NCBI GenBank assembly: GCA_964489425.1
Contig: CAZAYP010000082.1
Location: 1-20,780, forward strand
DNA: 20,780 nt
Direction of reading: 5' to 3'
Source of the DNA: CAZAYP01 sp964489425 [NCBI: uncultured Verrucomicrobiota bacterium]
GTDB taxonomy: Bacteria > Verrucomicrobiota > Kiritimatiellia > RZYC01
Made by a program: the position numbers and the translations under genes. The number at the start of each line of letters is the position of its first letter. Within the stretch, counting starts at the first letter, position 1. Below, in pieces: positions 13,315 to 20,780 of this stretch. The notes below the pieces were generated by a model. It was given only the letters and a program-made list of their open reading frames with translations. It was not told where the DNA came from and ran no database searches.

Positions 13315-14874
13315 ATGCAACCCAACCCACTGGCAGCCTTGATTCGTTCCAGCTCGGAGCTGGTCAGCCGGCTGGAGGAAAAAGACGTCATCCAGACCGT
13401 GATTGCGGAGGCGGCCAAGGTGCTGGATGCCGAATCCTGCTCGGTGATCCTGCTCGACGATTCGGCCGACGAGTGCTTCTTTTTCTACACCACGGACGCG
13501 CGGGACACGAACCTCCAGAAAATCCGCTTCAACCGCGAGCTGGGCATCGTGGGCAAGGTGATCGAAACCGGCAAGCCGGTGCTCGTGGCGGACGCCACCA
13601 AAGACCCCTACCATTACCGGGGCGTGGACCAGCGCATGGGCATGTCCACCCGCTCGCTGGTCGCGGTGCCGCTCAAGGTGGGCGGCAAGCTGCTCGGCGT
13701 GGTGGAAGCCATCAACAAGAAGCAGCAGGCCGCGTTCACCGAGGAAGACCTGCAGCTGCTGATCCTGTTCACCAATTTCGCGGCCATCGCGCTGAACAAC
13801 GCCCGCGCGTTCGGCACGTGCAAAACCGAGGCCGAGGCGTTCCGGGTGGCGGCGGACCGCGGGGATATTTTCCTGGGCGAAAGCCCGGCCATGCAAAAGG
13901 TGTGGCACACGATCCGCAAGGTGGCCCAGACCCACTCGACGGTCATGATCACCGGCGAGAGCGGCAGCGGCAAGGAAGTGATCGCGGCCGCGATCCACCG
14001 CCAGGGCCCGCGCCATGACCGGCCCTACATTTGCGTCAACTGCGCGGCGCTGGAAACCAATCTCCTGGCCAGCGAGCTGTTCGGCCACGAAAAGGGCGCC
14101 TACACCGGCGCCGTGGCCCGGCGCATCGGCCGCTTCGAGCTGGCCAACCACGGGACCATCTTCCTCGACGAGATCGGCGATGCGGAGCTCTCCGTCCAGG
14201 CGCGGCTGCTGCGGGTGCTGGAAACCCAGCAGTTTGAGCGGCTGGGCAGTTCCGAGAGCATCCGCACCGATGCGCGCGTCATCGCCGCCACCAACGCCGA
14301 CCTGGGCGCGGCGGTCCGGGCCGGCAAGTTCCGCGAGGACCTGTACCATCGCCTCAACGTCGTAACCCTGGCCGTGCCGCCGCTGCGCGAGCGGCAGGGC
14401 GACATCCCGGGGTTCCTGCGCTATTTTTCGCAATGGTTTGCCGCCGAGATGAAAACCCGGCCCCTGGCGTTCGCGGAGGATGCCATGGACCTGCTCACCC
14501 GCTACCCCTGGCCGGGCAACGTGCGCGAGCTCAAGAACCTGGTGGAACGCGTCAGCGTGCTGGCCGAGCACAGCGAGATCAGCGCCCGCGACCTGCTGGA
14601 GCTGTTCCCGAGCATGGCCCCGGCTGGCAGCCCGGTCGCGCGCGTTGCGGCCCCTGCCACGGTGGCCGCGGGCGCAGCCCCAGCAGCCCTGCCGCCCCGC
14701 GAAACCGGCGGATCGCTGTGGGACCAGGAAAAGCGGGCCATCGAGCAGGCCATTGTCTCCTCCGGCGGCAACCAGTGCAAGGCCGCGCGGATTCTCGGCA
14801 TCGAGCGGCATCACCTGCGCTACCGCATCAAGAAATTCGGCATCGACCTGGACGCCCTCGTGCCCCAGGCGTGA
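13315..14874 (+). CDS. GAF-domain sigma-54-dependent transcriptional activator
   Basis: A 519-residue NtrC/NifA-type activator, last in the secretion operon and 8 bases after the secretin stop. It has an N-terminal GAF sensor domain (about 20-165) instead of a phosphorylated receiver, so the signal is probably a small ligand. The AAA+ domain (186-415) has Walker A GESGSGKE (214-221), the sigma-54 contact loop as GAYTGA (261-266) where GAFTGA is usual, Walker B TIFLDEIG (281-288) and the arginine-finger region FREDLYHRLN (339-348). A Fis-type helix-turn-helix (about 480-515; NQCKAARILGIERHHLRYRI) follows a Pro/Ala linker. Tyr in place of Phe in the loop occurs in functional activators. Its targets cannot be deduced; regulation of the adjacent pilus/secretion genes is an inference. 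Confidence 0.88.
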   Translation: MQPNPLAALIRSSSELVSRLEEKDVIQTVIAEAAKVLDAESCSVILLDDSADECFFFYTTDARDTNLQKIRFNRELGIVGKVIETGKPVLVADATKDPYHYRGVDQRMGMSTRSLVAVPLKVGGKLLGVVEAINKKQQAAFTEEDLQLLILFTNFAAIALNNARAFGTCKTEAEAFRVAADRGDIFLGESPAMQKVWHTIRKVAQTHSTVMITGESGSGKEVIAAAIHRQGPRHDRPYICVNCAALETNLLASELFGHEKGAYTGAVARRIGRFELANHGTIFLDEIGDAELSVQARLLRVLETQQFERLGSSESIRTDARVIAATNADLGAAVRAGKFREDLYHRLNVVTLAVPPLRERQGDIPGFLRYFSQWFAAEMKTRPLAFAEDAMDLLTRYPWPGNVRELKNLVERVSVLAEHSEISARDLLELFPSMAPAGSPVARVAAPATVAAGAAPAALPPRETGGSLWDQEKRAIEQAIVSSGGNQCKAARILGIERHHLRYRIKKFGIDLDALVPQA

Positions 14875-14926
14875 GCGGTACCGCGCCGGCCGTCGATCGC
14901 ATTCCCTGTCCGCCCCCATCCGGCGC

Positions 14927-14955
14927 TTGACAAGCGGCCAACCGCCCTGTATCCA
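14927..14955 (+). promoter_or_regulatory. Sigma-70-type promoter of serA
   Basis: A consensus TTGACA (14927-14932) is followed after 17 bases by TATCCA (14950-14955). The predicted start near 14962 gives a leader of about 80 bases, holding two copies of GCCCGGACG 18 bp apart (14978-14986, 14996-15004) that can form GC-rich hairpins. Confidence 0.55.
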
Positions 14956-15042
14956 TGGCGGGCAACATGGGTTCCGGGCCCGGACGCAATCTGGCGCCCG
15001 GACGGCAGTAAAGCAAACAGCAAGCGTATAAGGAGGCCAGCG

Positions 15043-16230
15043 TTGAAAATTCTCATTGCAGACAAGCTCTCGTCGTCAGCCGTCAAGGCTCTCGAGGAGA
15101 TCGGCGGCAAAGTCACCGTGAATGCCGAGGTCAAAGCCGAGGACCTGGCCAAGGTGCTGGGCGACACCGAAATTCTCATTGTGCGGTCCAAGAAAGTCAA
15201 CGCGGCGGCCATCAATGCCGGCACGGCGCTGTCGTTGATTATCCGCGCCGGCGCCGGCGTGAACACGATTGACGTGGAAGCCGCCAACCGCCGCGGCATC
15301 TACGTGGCCAACTGCCCCGGGAAAAACACCGACGCCGTGGCGGAACTGGCGATCGGGTTGCTGATCGCGGCGGACCGGCGCATCGGCGCCGCGAGCGCAG
15401 ACTTGCAGGCCGGCAAATGGAAGAAGAAAGAATACGGCAAGGCGCGCGGGCTGAAGGATCGCACGCTGGGCGTCATCGGCATCGGATCCATCGGCAAGGC
15501 GGTGATCAAGCGCGCCCAGGCCCTGGAAATGAACATCATCGGCTGGTCGCGCAGCCTGACCCCGGAAAAAGCCGAGGAGCTCGGGATCGGCCACTGCGCC
15601 TCGGCGCTGGACGTGGCGGCCCAGGCGGACGCCATCTCCCTCCACGTGGCGTACAAGCCCGACACCCACCACCTGGTCAACCAGGATTTCCTGGCCAAGA
15701 TGAAGGACGGCGCGATCCTGATCAACACCGCGCGCGGGGAAGTCGTGGATACCGCGGCGCTCAAGGAAGCCATCCGCGCCAAGAAACTGCGCGTCGGCCT
15801 GGACGTGGTCGAAAACGAACCCGCCGGCGGCGAAGCGGACTTCGCGGATACGGAACTGGCCCAGCTGGCCACCTGCACCCCGCATATCGGCGCCTCGACC
15901 GACCAGTCCTCGGAAGCCATTGCCGAGGAAACCGTGCGCATCGTGAAGATCTACAAAGAAACCGGCAAGCCGGTTAATACCGTCAACATCCGCAAGAAAA
16001 CCTCGGCGGTCATCAACCTGGTCGTCCGGCACTACAACCGCGTGGGCGTGCTGGCGAGCGTGCTGGGCGAACTGCGCAACGAAGGCGTCAACATCGAAGA
16101 GATGGAGAACACCATCATCGAAGGCGGCACGGTGGCCAGCTGCACGCTGAAGCTGGATGACACCCCCTCCGAGGGTTTGATCAAGAAGCTGTCCCAGAAC
16201 GAAAACGCCATCCAGGTGATGTTGAAATAA
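15043..16230 (+). CDS. serA: D-3-phosphoglycerate dehydrogenase, short form with ACT domain
   Basis: A 395-residue enzyme that oxidises 3-phosphoglycerate with NAD to 3-phosphohydroxypyruvate, the first step of serine synthesis, in the cytoplasm. The Rossmann motif GIGSIG is at 146-151. The D-2-hydroxyacid dehydrogenase triad is visible as Arg231 (NTARGE), Glu259 (ENEP) and His281 (TPHIGAST). The C-terminus (about 325-395) is an ACT domain (VLASVLGELRNEGVNIEEME), the usual serine-sensing module. The length is that of the short type without the intervening domain of the 500-residue forms. The start is TTG, supported by a perfect AAGGAGG ending 7 bases upstream. It has its own promoter and converges with the TPR gene across a 14-base gap, with no terminator hairpin in that gap. 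Confidence 0.9.
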   Translation: MKILIADKLSSSAVKALEEIGGKVTVNAEVKAEDLAKVLGDTEILIVRSKKVNAAAINAGTALSLIIRAGAGVNTIDVEAANRRGIYVANCPGKNTDAVAELAIGLLIAADRRIGAASADLQAGKWKKKEYGKARGLKDRTLGVIGIGSIGKAVIKRAQALEMNIIGWSRSLTPEKAEELGIGHCASALDVAAQADAISLHVAYKPDTHHLVNQDFLAKMKDGAILINTARGEVVDTAALKEAIRAKKLRVGLDVVENEPAGGEADFADTELAQLATCTPHIGASTDQSSEAIAEETVRIVKIYKETGKPVNTVNIRKKTSAVINLVVRHYNRVGVLASVLGELRNEGVNIEEMENTIIEGGTVASCTLKLDDTPSEGLIKKLSQNENAIQVMLK

Positions 16231-16244
16231 GCGGCGTCGCGGGC

Positions 16245-16916
16245 CTATTCCACGATGCTGAACGCGGCAATGGCCTGCTGGCATTTCTCGACCATCTGCC
16301 GATAGGCGGCGCTGGCGGAGGGCGATGGCAGCGGCTTGGCCTGCGACACGAGCAGCAAGGCGGTTTCGGCGATGCGCAGGGCTTTCTCGTAGCGGGCGCT
16401 GGTGTAGTAGGCTTCCGCAAGGGTATGCCAGACGTGGTAATCCTCAGGGGTTAACAGCAGGGCCTGGCGCGCAAGATCAATGGCTTCGGCCGCGTTGCGC
16501 ACCTGGGGATCCGTGGCCGTGGCGTACATCCAGGCCAGGTTGTTCAGCAAGGCCGCGTTGGTGGGGTTGCTGTTCAACATGGGCTCCAGCAAATCGCGGG
16601 CCGCCGCGCTCTGCCCGTTCTCGATGTAGAGCAACCCCAGGTTGAAGCGCGCCTCGCGGCACAAGGGATCCACCGCCAGCGCCTGCTCAAACGCCTGGCG
16701 CGACCCGGCCAAATCTTTTTCCCGGTTGCGCATGATCCCCAGCCGGACCCATTGCTCGGCCGAATACTGGCGCTCCGCGGGGGCCGCCACCGGCGCGTCC
16801 GCGCCCTGCACGGGCCACGTGCCGGCCGCCAACGCCAGCCCGCCGCCCAGGGCCGCCAGCGCGACCCGCCATGCCCACCTGGGCGGCCCATCCCGAGACA
16901 CTTGGAAAGCTTTCAT
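16245..16916 (-). CDS. Exported tetratricopeptide-repeat protein
   Basis: A 223-residue protein with an N-terminal hydrophobic segment (about 15-38, ending near VQGAD) that could be a signal peptide or membrane anchor. About four TPR units (53-190) follow, with recognisable A-helix and B-helix patterns such as AEQWVRLGIMR, ARFNLGLLYIENGQSAAARDL, AALLNNLAWMYA and YHVWHTLAEAYYTSARYEKAL. TPRs mediate protein-protein contact. Its ATG follows the cdaR stop directly (TAAATG), so it ends the ftsH-folP-cdaA-cdaR operon, where many bacteria have glmM instead. A role as periplasmic partner in envelope maintenance is only a guess. Confidence 0.8.
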   Translation of the reverse strand: MKAFQVSRDGPPRWAWRVALAALGGGLALAAGTWPVQGADAPVAAPAERQYSAEQWVRLGIMRNREKDLAGSRQAFEQALAVDPLCREARFNLGLLYIENGQSAAARDLLEPMLNSNPTNAALLNNLAWMYATATDPQVRNAAEAIDLARQALLLTPEDYHVWHTLAEAYYTSARYEKALRIAETALLLVSQAKPLPSPSASAAYRQMVEKCQQAIAAFSIVE

Positions 16917-17867
16917 TTATTCCACTCCGAGGCTTACCGCCAGCGTGGCCGGATCCACCGATTCCAAGCGCACGCCGGCCGGCGGATGTACCCGCACCGG
17001 CAGGTCGTACCGGGCCGGCCATTCCAGGTTGACGCAGTCCACGTACACTTTGACATCGCCCGCCGCCAACTGCGCCAGGCGCTCGCGCCGGCCGGCCAGC
17101 TTGACCGTCACCTTGTCCGGCCGCAGGGCCAGCGCGAAGCGCGCCCCCGGCGCCACCAGGGCCAGCACGTTGACGTTTTCCAGGATCACATATTCGGCCC
17201 GCTCGACAACATAGATATCTACGGACACCTTGGCCGGCTCGAGAGTCGCATCCCACATTTCGCCCGGCGGCATCAGGGCCACGCGTTCGGTGAAGGAATG
17301 GTTGCGCTTGTCCAGGTTCAAGGGCTGGGTGCGCACCGCCTCCACCTTGTCCAGCATGAGGCGCGGGCCGGACACGCCAACGGACGCCGGCGTGCACACC
17401 ACCTTCTCGATGTCGTAGCCTTCCGGCGGCGCGCCTTTCAGGTCCACCTTGACGGGCACGACACGGCTGCCGCGCCGGTCCAGGCGCAGCGTGACCTGCG
17501 CCGGCCGGATGCGGGCCACGCGCACCCCGCTGGGGATCTTGATGTCCCGCGCATCCAGCAGCAGGGTCACGGCGCCTTCCCGGCTCTGGCCGCTGACGTC
17601 CAGGGTCACCTCCAGGTTGTCGCGATTGAGCCGCAGCAGGTCTTCCTGCGAGCCGCGGAACGACACGGTCACCGCGTCGGCGGACCGGCTCAAGACCGCC
17701 CAGCCTTCGCCAGCCTTGATCACCAGCGGCACATCCTGGATTTCCGCCTCGTTGCTGGTAGCTCCCTGGATGGCGTACCAGGTAAACATGGCCAGGACCA
17801 GGGCCAGGAGCTTCCATTTCCAGTTCCGCAGCGGAACCTTCCGCCAGGCGCGCCAGTCAGGTTGCAT
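16917..17867 (-). CDS. cdaR: CdaR-like regulator of diadenylate cyclase (YbbR domains)
   Basis: A 316-residue protein with a short basic cytoplasmic N-terminus, one membrane segment (about 17-35, WKWKLLALVLAMFTWYAIQG) and an extracytoplasmic part of tandem YbbR-type beta domains (about 40-316). The repeats contain the FRG/DVSG and V.LRLDRRGSRVVPVKVDLKG pattern of the family. CdaR binds CdaA at the membrane and modulates cyclic di-AMP synthesis. Gene order supports the call: its start overlaps the end of cdaA by 11 bases. YbbR sequence is weakly conserved, so the domain count (about three) is approximate. Confidence 0.85.
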   Translation of the reverse strand: MQPDWRAWRKVPLRNWKWKLLALVLAMFTWYAIQGATSNEAEIQDVPLVIKAGEGWAVLSRSADAVTVSFRGSQEDLLRLNRDNLEVTLDVSGQSREGAVTLLLDARDIKIPSGVRVARIRPAQVTLRLDRRGSRVVPVKVDLKGAPPEGYDIEKVVCTPASVGVSGPRLMLDKVEAVRTQPLNLDKRNHSFTERVALMPPGEMWDATLEPAKVSVDIYVVERAEYVILENVNVLALVAPGARFALALRPDKVTVKLAGRRERLAQLAAGDVKVYVDCVNLEWPARYDLPVRVHPPAGVRLESVDPATLAVSLGVE

Positions 17868-18720
17868 CGTGGGTCCTCCCGGCCGGCGCGTCGTCGTCGT
17901 CGGGATCCGGCGTGAAATCCAGCTGTTCCTTGACGCGCAGCAATCGGCCCAGCGGGCGGTTGGAGCGCAGCAGCAGGCGGTTCAACACCCGCCGCAGGCG
18001 CTCCTCGTCGAGGCCGCGCGCGAGGTTGCCGCCCAGGGCGACGGAGATGGTGCCGGTTTCTTCGGACACCACCAGGGCCACGGCGTCGCTCTCTTCGGTC
18101 AATCCGAGGGCCGCGCGGTGGCGGGTGCCCATCTTCTTGCCCTGGGCCTCCTGCTGGGATATGGGGAACACGCAGCCGGCTTCCATGATGCGGCCGTCGC
18201 GGATGATCACCCCGCCATCGTGCAGCGGGGTATGCGGGAAAAAGATGCTGGCCAGCAGCTCGGGAGTCAGGCGGCTGTCCAGGACGGTTCCAGACGTGAC
18301 CAGCGTGCGCAAGCCGACTTGGCGCTCCACGCCGATAAGTGCGCCGATTTTACGCTCCGCCAGCATCAGCACGGTCTTGATCAGGTTGTCGATCACGACC
18401 CGGTCATCCCCCACCGGGCGGAACACATGCTGCTTGCCCAGCTCGGTGAGGGCATGCCGGATCTCGCTCTGGAACAGGACCAGGAACGCGATTGGCACGT
18501 AGTACGAAAATTTCCGGATGAGCCAGTTCAGGGTGTCGAGGTGGAACAGCCGGGTCAGGATCATCAACACCACCAGGGTGAAGACAAAGCCGGTCAGCGC
18601 CGCGGCGCCGCGCGTGCCGCGGAAGAAAATCATGAAGTAATAGATCAAGGCCGCCAGCAGCAGCACTTCCAGCGCGCTGGCCGGTCCAGCCGACAAATCC
18701 ATCCTGTTTAGCCACGTCAT
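17857..18720 (-). CDS. cdaA: Diadenylate cyclase CdaA (c-di-AMP synthase)
   Basis: A 287-residue membrane enzyme that condenses two ATP into cyclic di-AMP. It has three N-terminal membrane segments (about 17-33, 40-57, 68-84) followed by a DAC domain (about 100-250). The catalytic motifs are intact: DGG at 168-170 in PLHDGGVIIRDG, and RHR at 200-202 in GTRHRAALG, plus VSEETGTISVALGG (218-231). The length and layout are those of CdaA/DacA. The C-terminal 35 residues are charged, with a DPDDDD stretch. The ATG overlaps the folP stop (ATGA). The enzyme is usually tied to cell-wall and osmotic control, and its neighbour cdaR encodes its expected regulator. Confidence 0.95.
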   Translation of the reverse strand: MTWLNRMDLSAGPASALEVLLLAALIYYFMIFFRGTRGAAALTGFVFTLVVLMILTRLFHLDTLNWLIRKFSYYVPIAFLVLFQSEIRHALTELGKQHVFRPVGDDRVVIDNLIKTVLMLAERKIGALIGVERQVGLRTLVTSGTVLDSRLTPELLASIFFPHTPLHDGGVIIRDGRIMEAGCVFPISQQEAQGKKMGTRHRAALGLTEESDAVALVVSEETGTISVALGGNLARGLDEERLRRVLNRLLLRSNRPLGRLLRVKEQLDFTPDPDDDDAPAGRTHDAT

Positions 18721-19586
18721 GCGATCTGGTCTTCCTCGGCGCTCAACGCATCCACCACGGCGGCCACGTCCCGGGTTTCGCGCACGTCGTGTACCCGCAC
18801 CACGTGGGCGCCGCGCGCCATGGCGTAAGCGGCCGCCCCCAGGCTCGCGGCCAGGCGCTCAGGCGGCTCCCGGCCGGTGATCCGGCCCAGGAAACTTTTC
18901 CGCGACGCGCCCACCACGACCGGGCGGCCGATCGGGGCGAATGTAGGCAAGGCGGCAAGCAATTGCAAGTTGTGTTCCAGGGTTTTGCCGAAGCCGATCC
19001 CCGGGTCCACGGCCAAGTGTTCGGTGGCCATCCCCTGCTCCACCAAGGCTTGGATCCGCATGGCCAGGTAATGGGTCACCTCGCCCACCACGTCGGTGTA
19101 GGCGGGCGCCTGCTGCATGGTGGCGGGCTGGCCTTGCATGTGCATCAGGATCACCCCGGCGCCAGCCTCGATAACGACCCCGGCCATGGCCGGGTCGTGG
19201 GTCAGGGCCGACACGTCGTTAATGATGGCCGCGCCGGCGTCCAGGGCCATGCGCGCCACGAGCGCCCGGCGGGTGTCGATGGAAAGCAGGCAGGTGGTGC
19301 GGCCAGCCAACGCCCGCACCACGGGCATGATCCGCCGGGCCTCCTCGGCCTCGCTGACCGCCGCCGCGCCGGGGCGCGTGGATTCTCCGCCAATGTCCAG
19401 GATATCGGCGCCGGCGGCCGCCATGGCCAAGGCATGATCCAGCGCCTGTTCAGGATCCAGGTAACACCCCCCATCCGCAAACGAATCCGGGGTGACGTTC
19501 AGGATCCCCATGACCAGCGTCCGCGCGCCCAGCCGCAGCTCGTGCCCGCGGCATTGCCAGCAGCAGGCGGGACGGCGGCGCTCCAT
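18717..19586 (-). CDS. folP: Dihydropteroate synthase
   Basis: A 289-residue enzyme joining p-aminobenzoate to 6-hydroxymethyl-dihydropterin diphosphate in folate synthesis. The ATG at 19586 starts 2 bases after the ftsH stop; a longer open frame would overlap ftsH and is rejected. Hallmarks are GILNVTPDSFADGG (27-40), DIGGESTRPGA (64-74), the SIDTRR loop, IINDVSA, ILMHMQG, DPGIGFGKT and GASRKSFLG, so all substrate-binding loops are present. The N-terminus has a small Cys cluster (Cys8, Cys9, Cys12), which is uncommon. The ftsH-folP adjacency is long known from E. coli and other bacteria. Confidence 0.95.
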   Translation of the reverse strand: MERRRPACCWQCRGHELRLGARTLVMGILNVTPDSFADGGCYLDPEQALDHALAMAAAGADILDIGGESTRPGAAAVSEAEEARRIMPVVRALAGRTTCLLSIDTRRALVARMALDAGAAIINDVSALTHDPAMAGVVIEAGAGVILMHMQGQPATMQQAPAYTDVVGEVTHYLAMRIQALVEQGMATEHLAVDPGIGFGKTLEHNLQLLAALPTFAPIGRPVVVGASRKSFLGRITGREPPERLAASLGAAAYAMARGAHVVRVHDVRETRDVAAVVDALSAEEDQIA

Positions 19587-19588
19587 GG

Positions 19589-20780
<1,192 letters not shown>

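Noticed and set aside
12508-14919. Long minus-strand open frame of about 800 codons across the secretin and activator genes
   Set aside because: It spans two well-supported genes on the other strand and has no family signature.
14992-15007. Sigma-54-type -24/-12 promoter before serA
   Set aside because: Only the GG-N10-GC spacing fits (TGGCGCC...GGCA); the rest of the consensus does not, and a much better sigma-70-type promoter lies upstream.

Overview
The window reads as a piece of a GC-rich bacterial chromosome, most likely a member of the PVC group (Verrucomicrobiota / Kiritimatiellota / Lentisphaerota). This is an inference from a PilMN/GspL-like fusion next to a GspD-type secretin and a sigma-54 activator, the Mu-like phage proteins, and dispersed palindromes of the CACAGATG and TTCCAA/TTGGAA types. 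No rRNA or universal marker gene is present to settle it.

Region 1 (1-4345) is accessory DNA. On the minus strand lie a short protein starting like the Mu gp29-type portal but ending in a proline-rich tail (1500-1937), then a Mu-like I protease/scaffold protein (114-1496). A compact divergent promoter region (about 1938-2130) separates them from a small Cys/His zinc-ribbon-like protein read the other way (2131-2343). A Phd/VapC toxin-antitoxin pair follows (2430-3055), with a consensus-like promoter and a 16-bp palindromic operator. Next come a decayed IS256/Mutator-type transposase, a MITE-like palindromic element and a degraded StrR/ParB-like helix-turn-helix gene.

Region 2 (4346-4672) holds two tRNA genes pointing away from each other: tRNA-Arg(UCU) on minus and tRNA-Pro(UGG) on plus. 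The 3' end of tRNA-Arg faces the accessory DNA, so it is a plausible island boundary, although no attachment-site duplication is visible here.

Region 3 (4921-8160) is one large minus-strand gene for a phospholipase-D-type nuclease / DEAH helicase / DUF3427 protein. It has its own extended -10 promoter and may be a solitary defence or DNA-repair gene. Between it and the next operon lie two near-identical palindromes 31 bp apart.

Region 4 (8558-14874) is a plus-strand, translationally coupled operon: a GspL/PilMN-like fusion, a GspM/PilO-like protein, a GspD-type secretin with a long acidic tail, and a GAF/AAA+/Fis sigma-54 activator. This is part of a type II secretion or type IV pilus-like machine without its motor ATPases, platform protein and pseudopilins in view. 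serA (15043-16230, TTG start) follows from its own promoter.

Region 5 (16245-20780) is a tightly packed minus-strand housekeeping operon in the order ftsH (5' end outside the window), folP, cdaA, cdaR and a TPR lipoprotein-like or exported protein. It links membrane proteolysis, folate synthesis and cyclic di-AMP production. The five genes abut or overlap and are probably cotranscribed.
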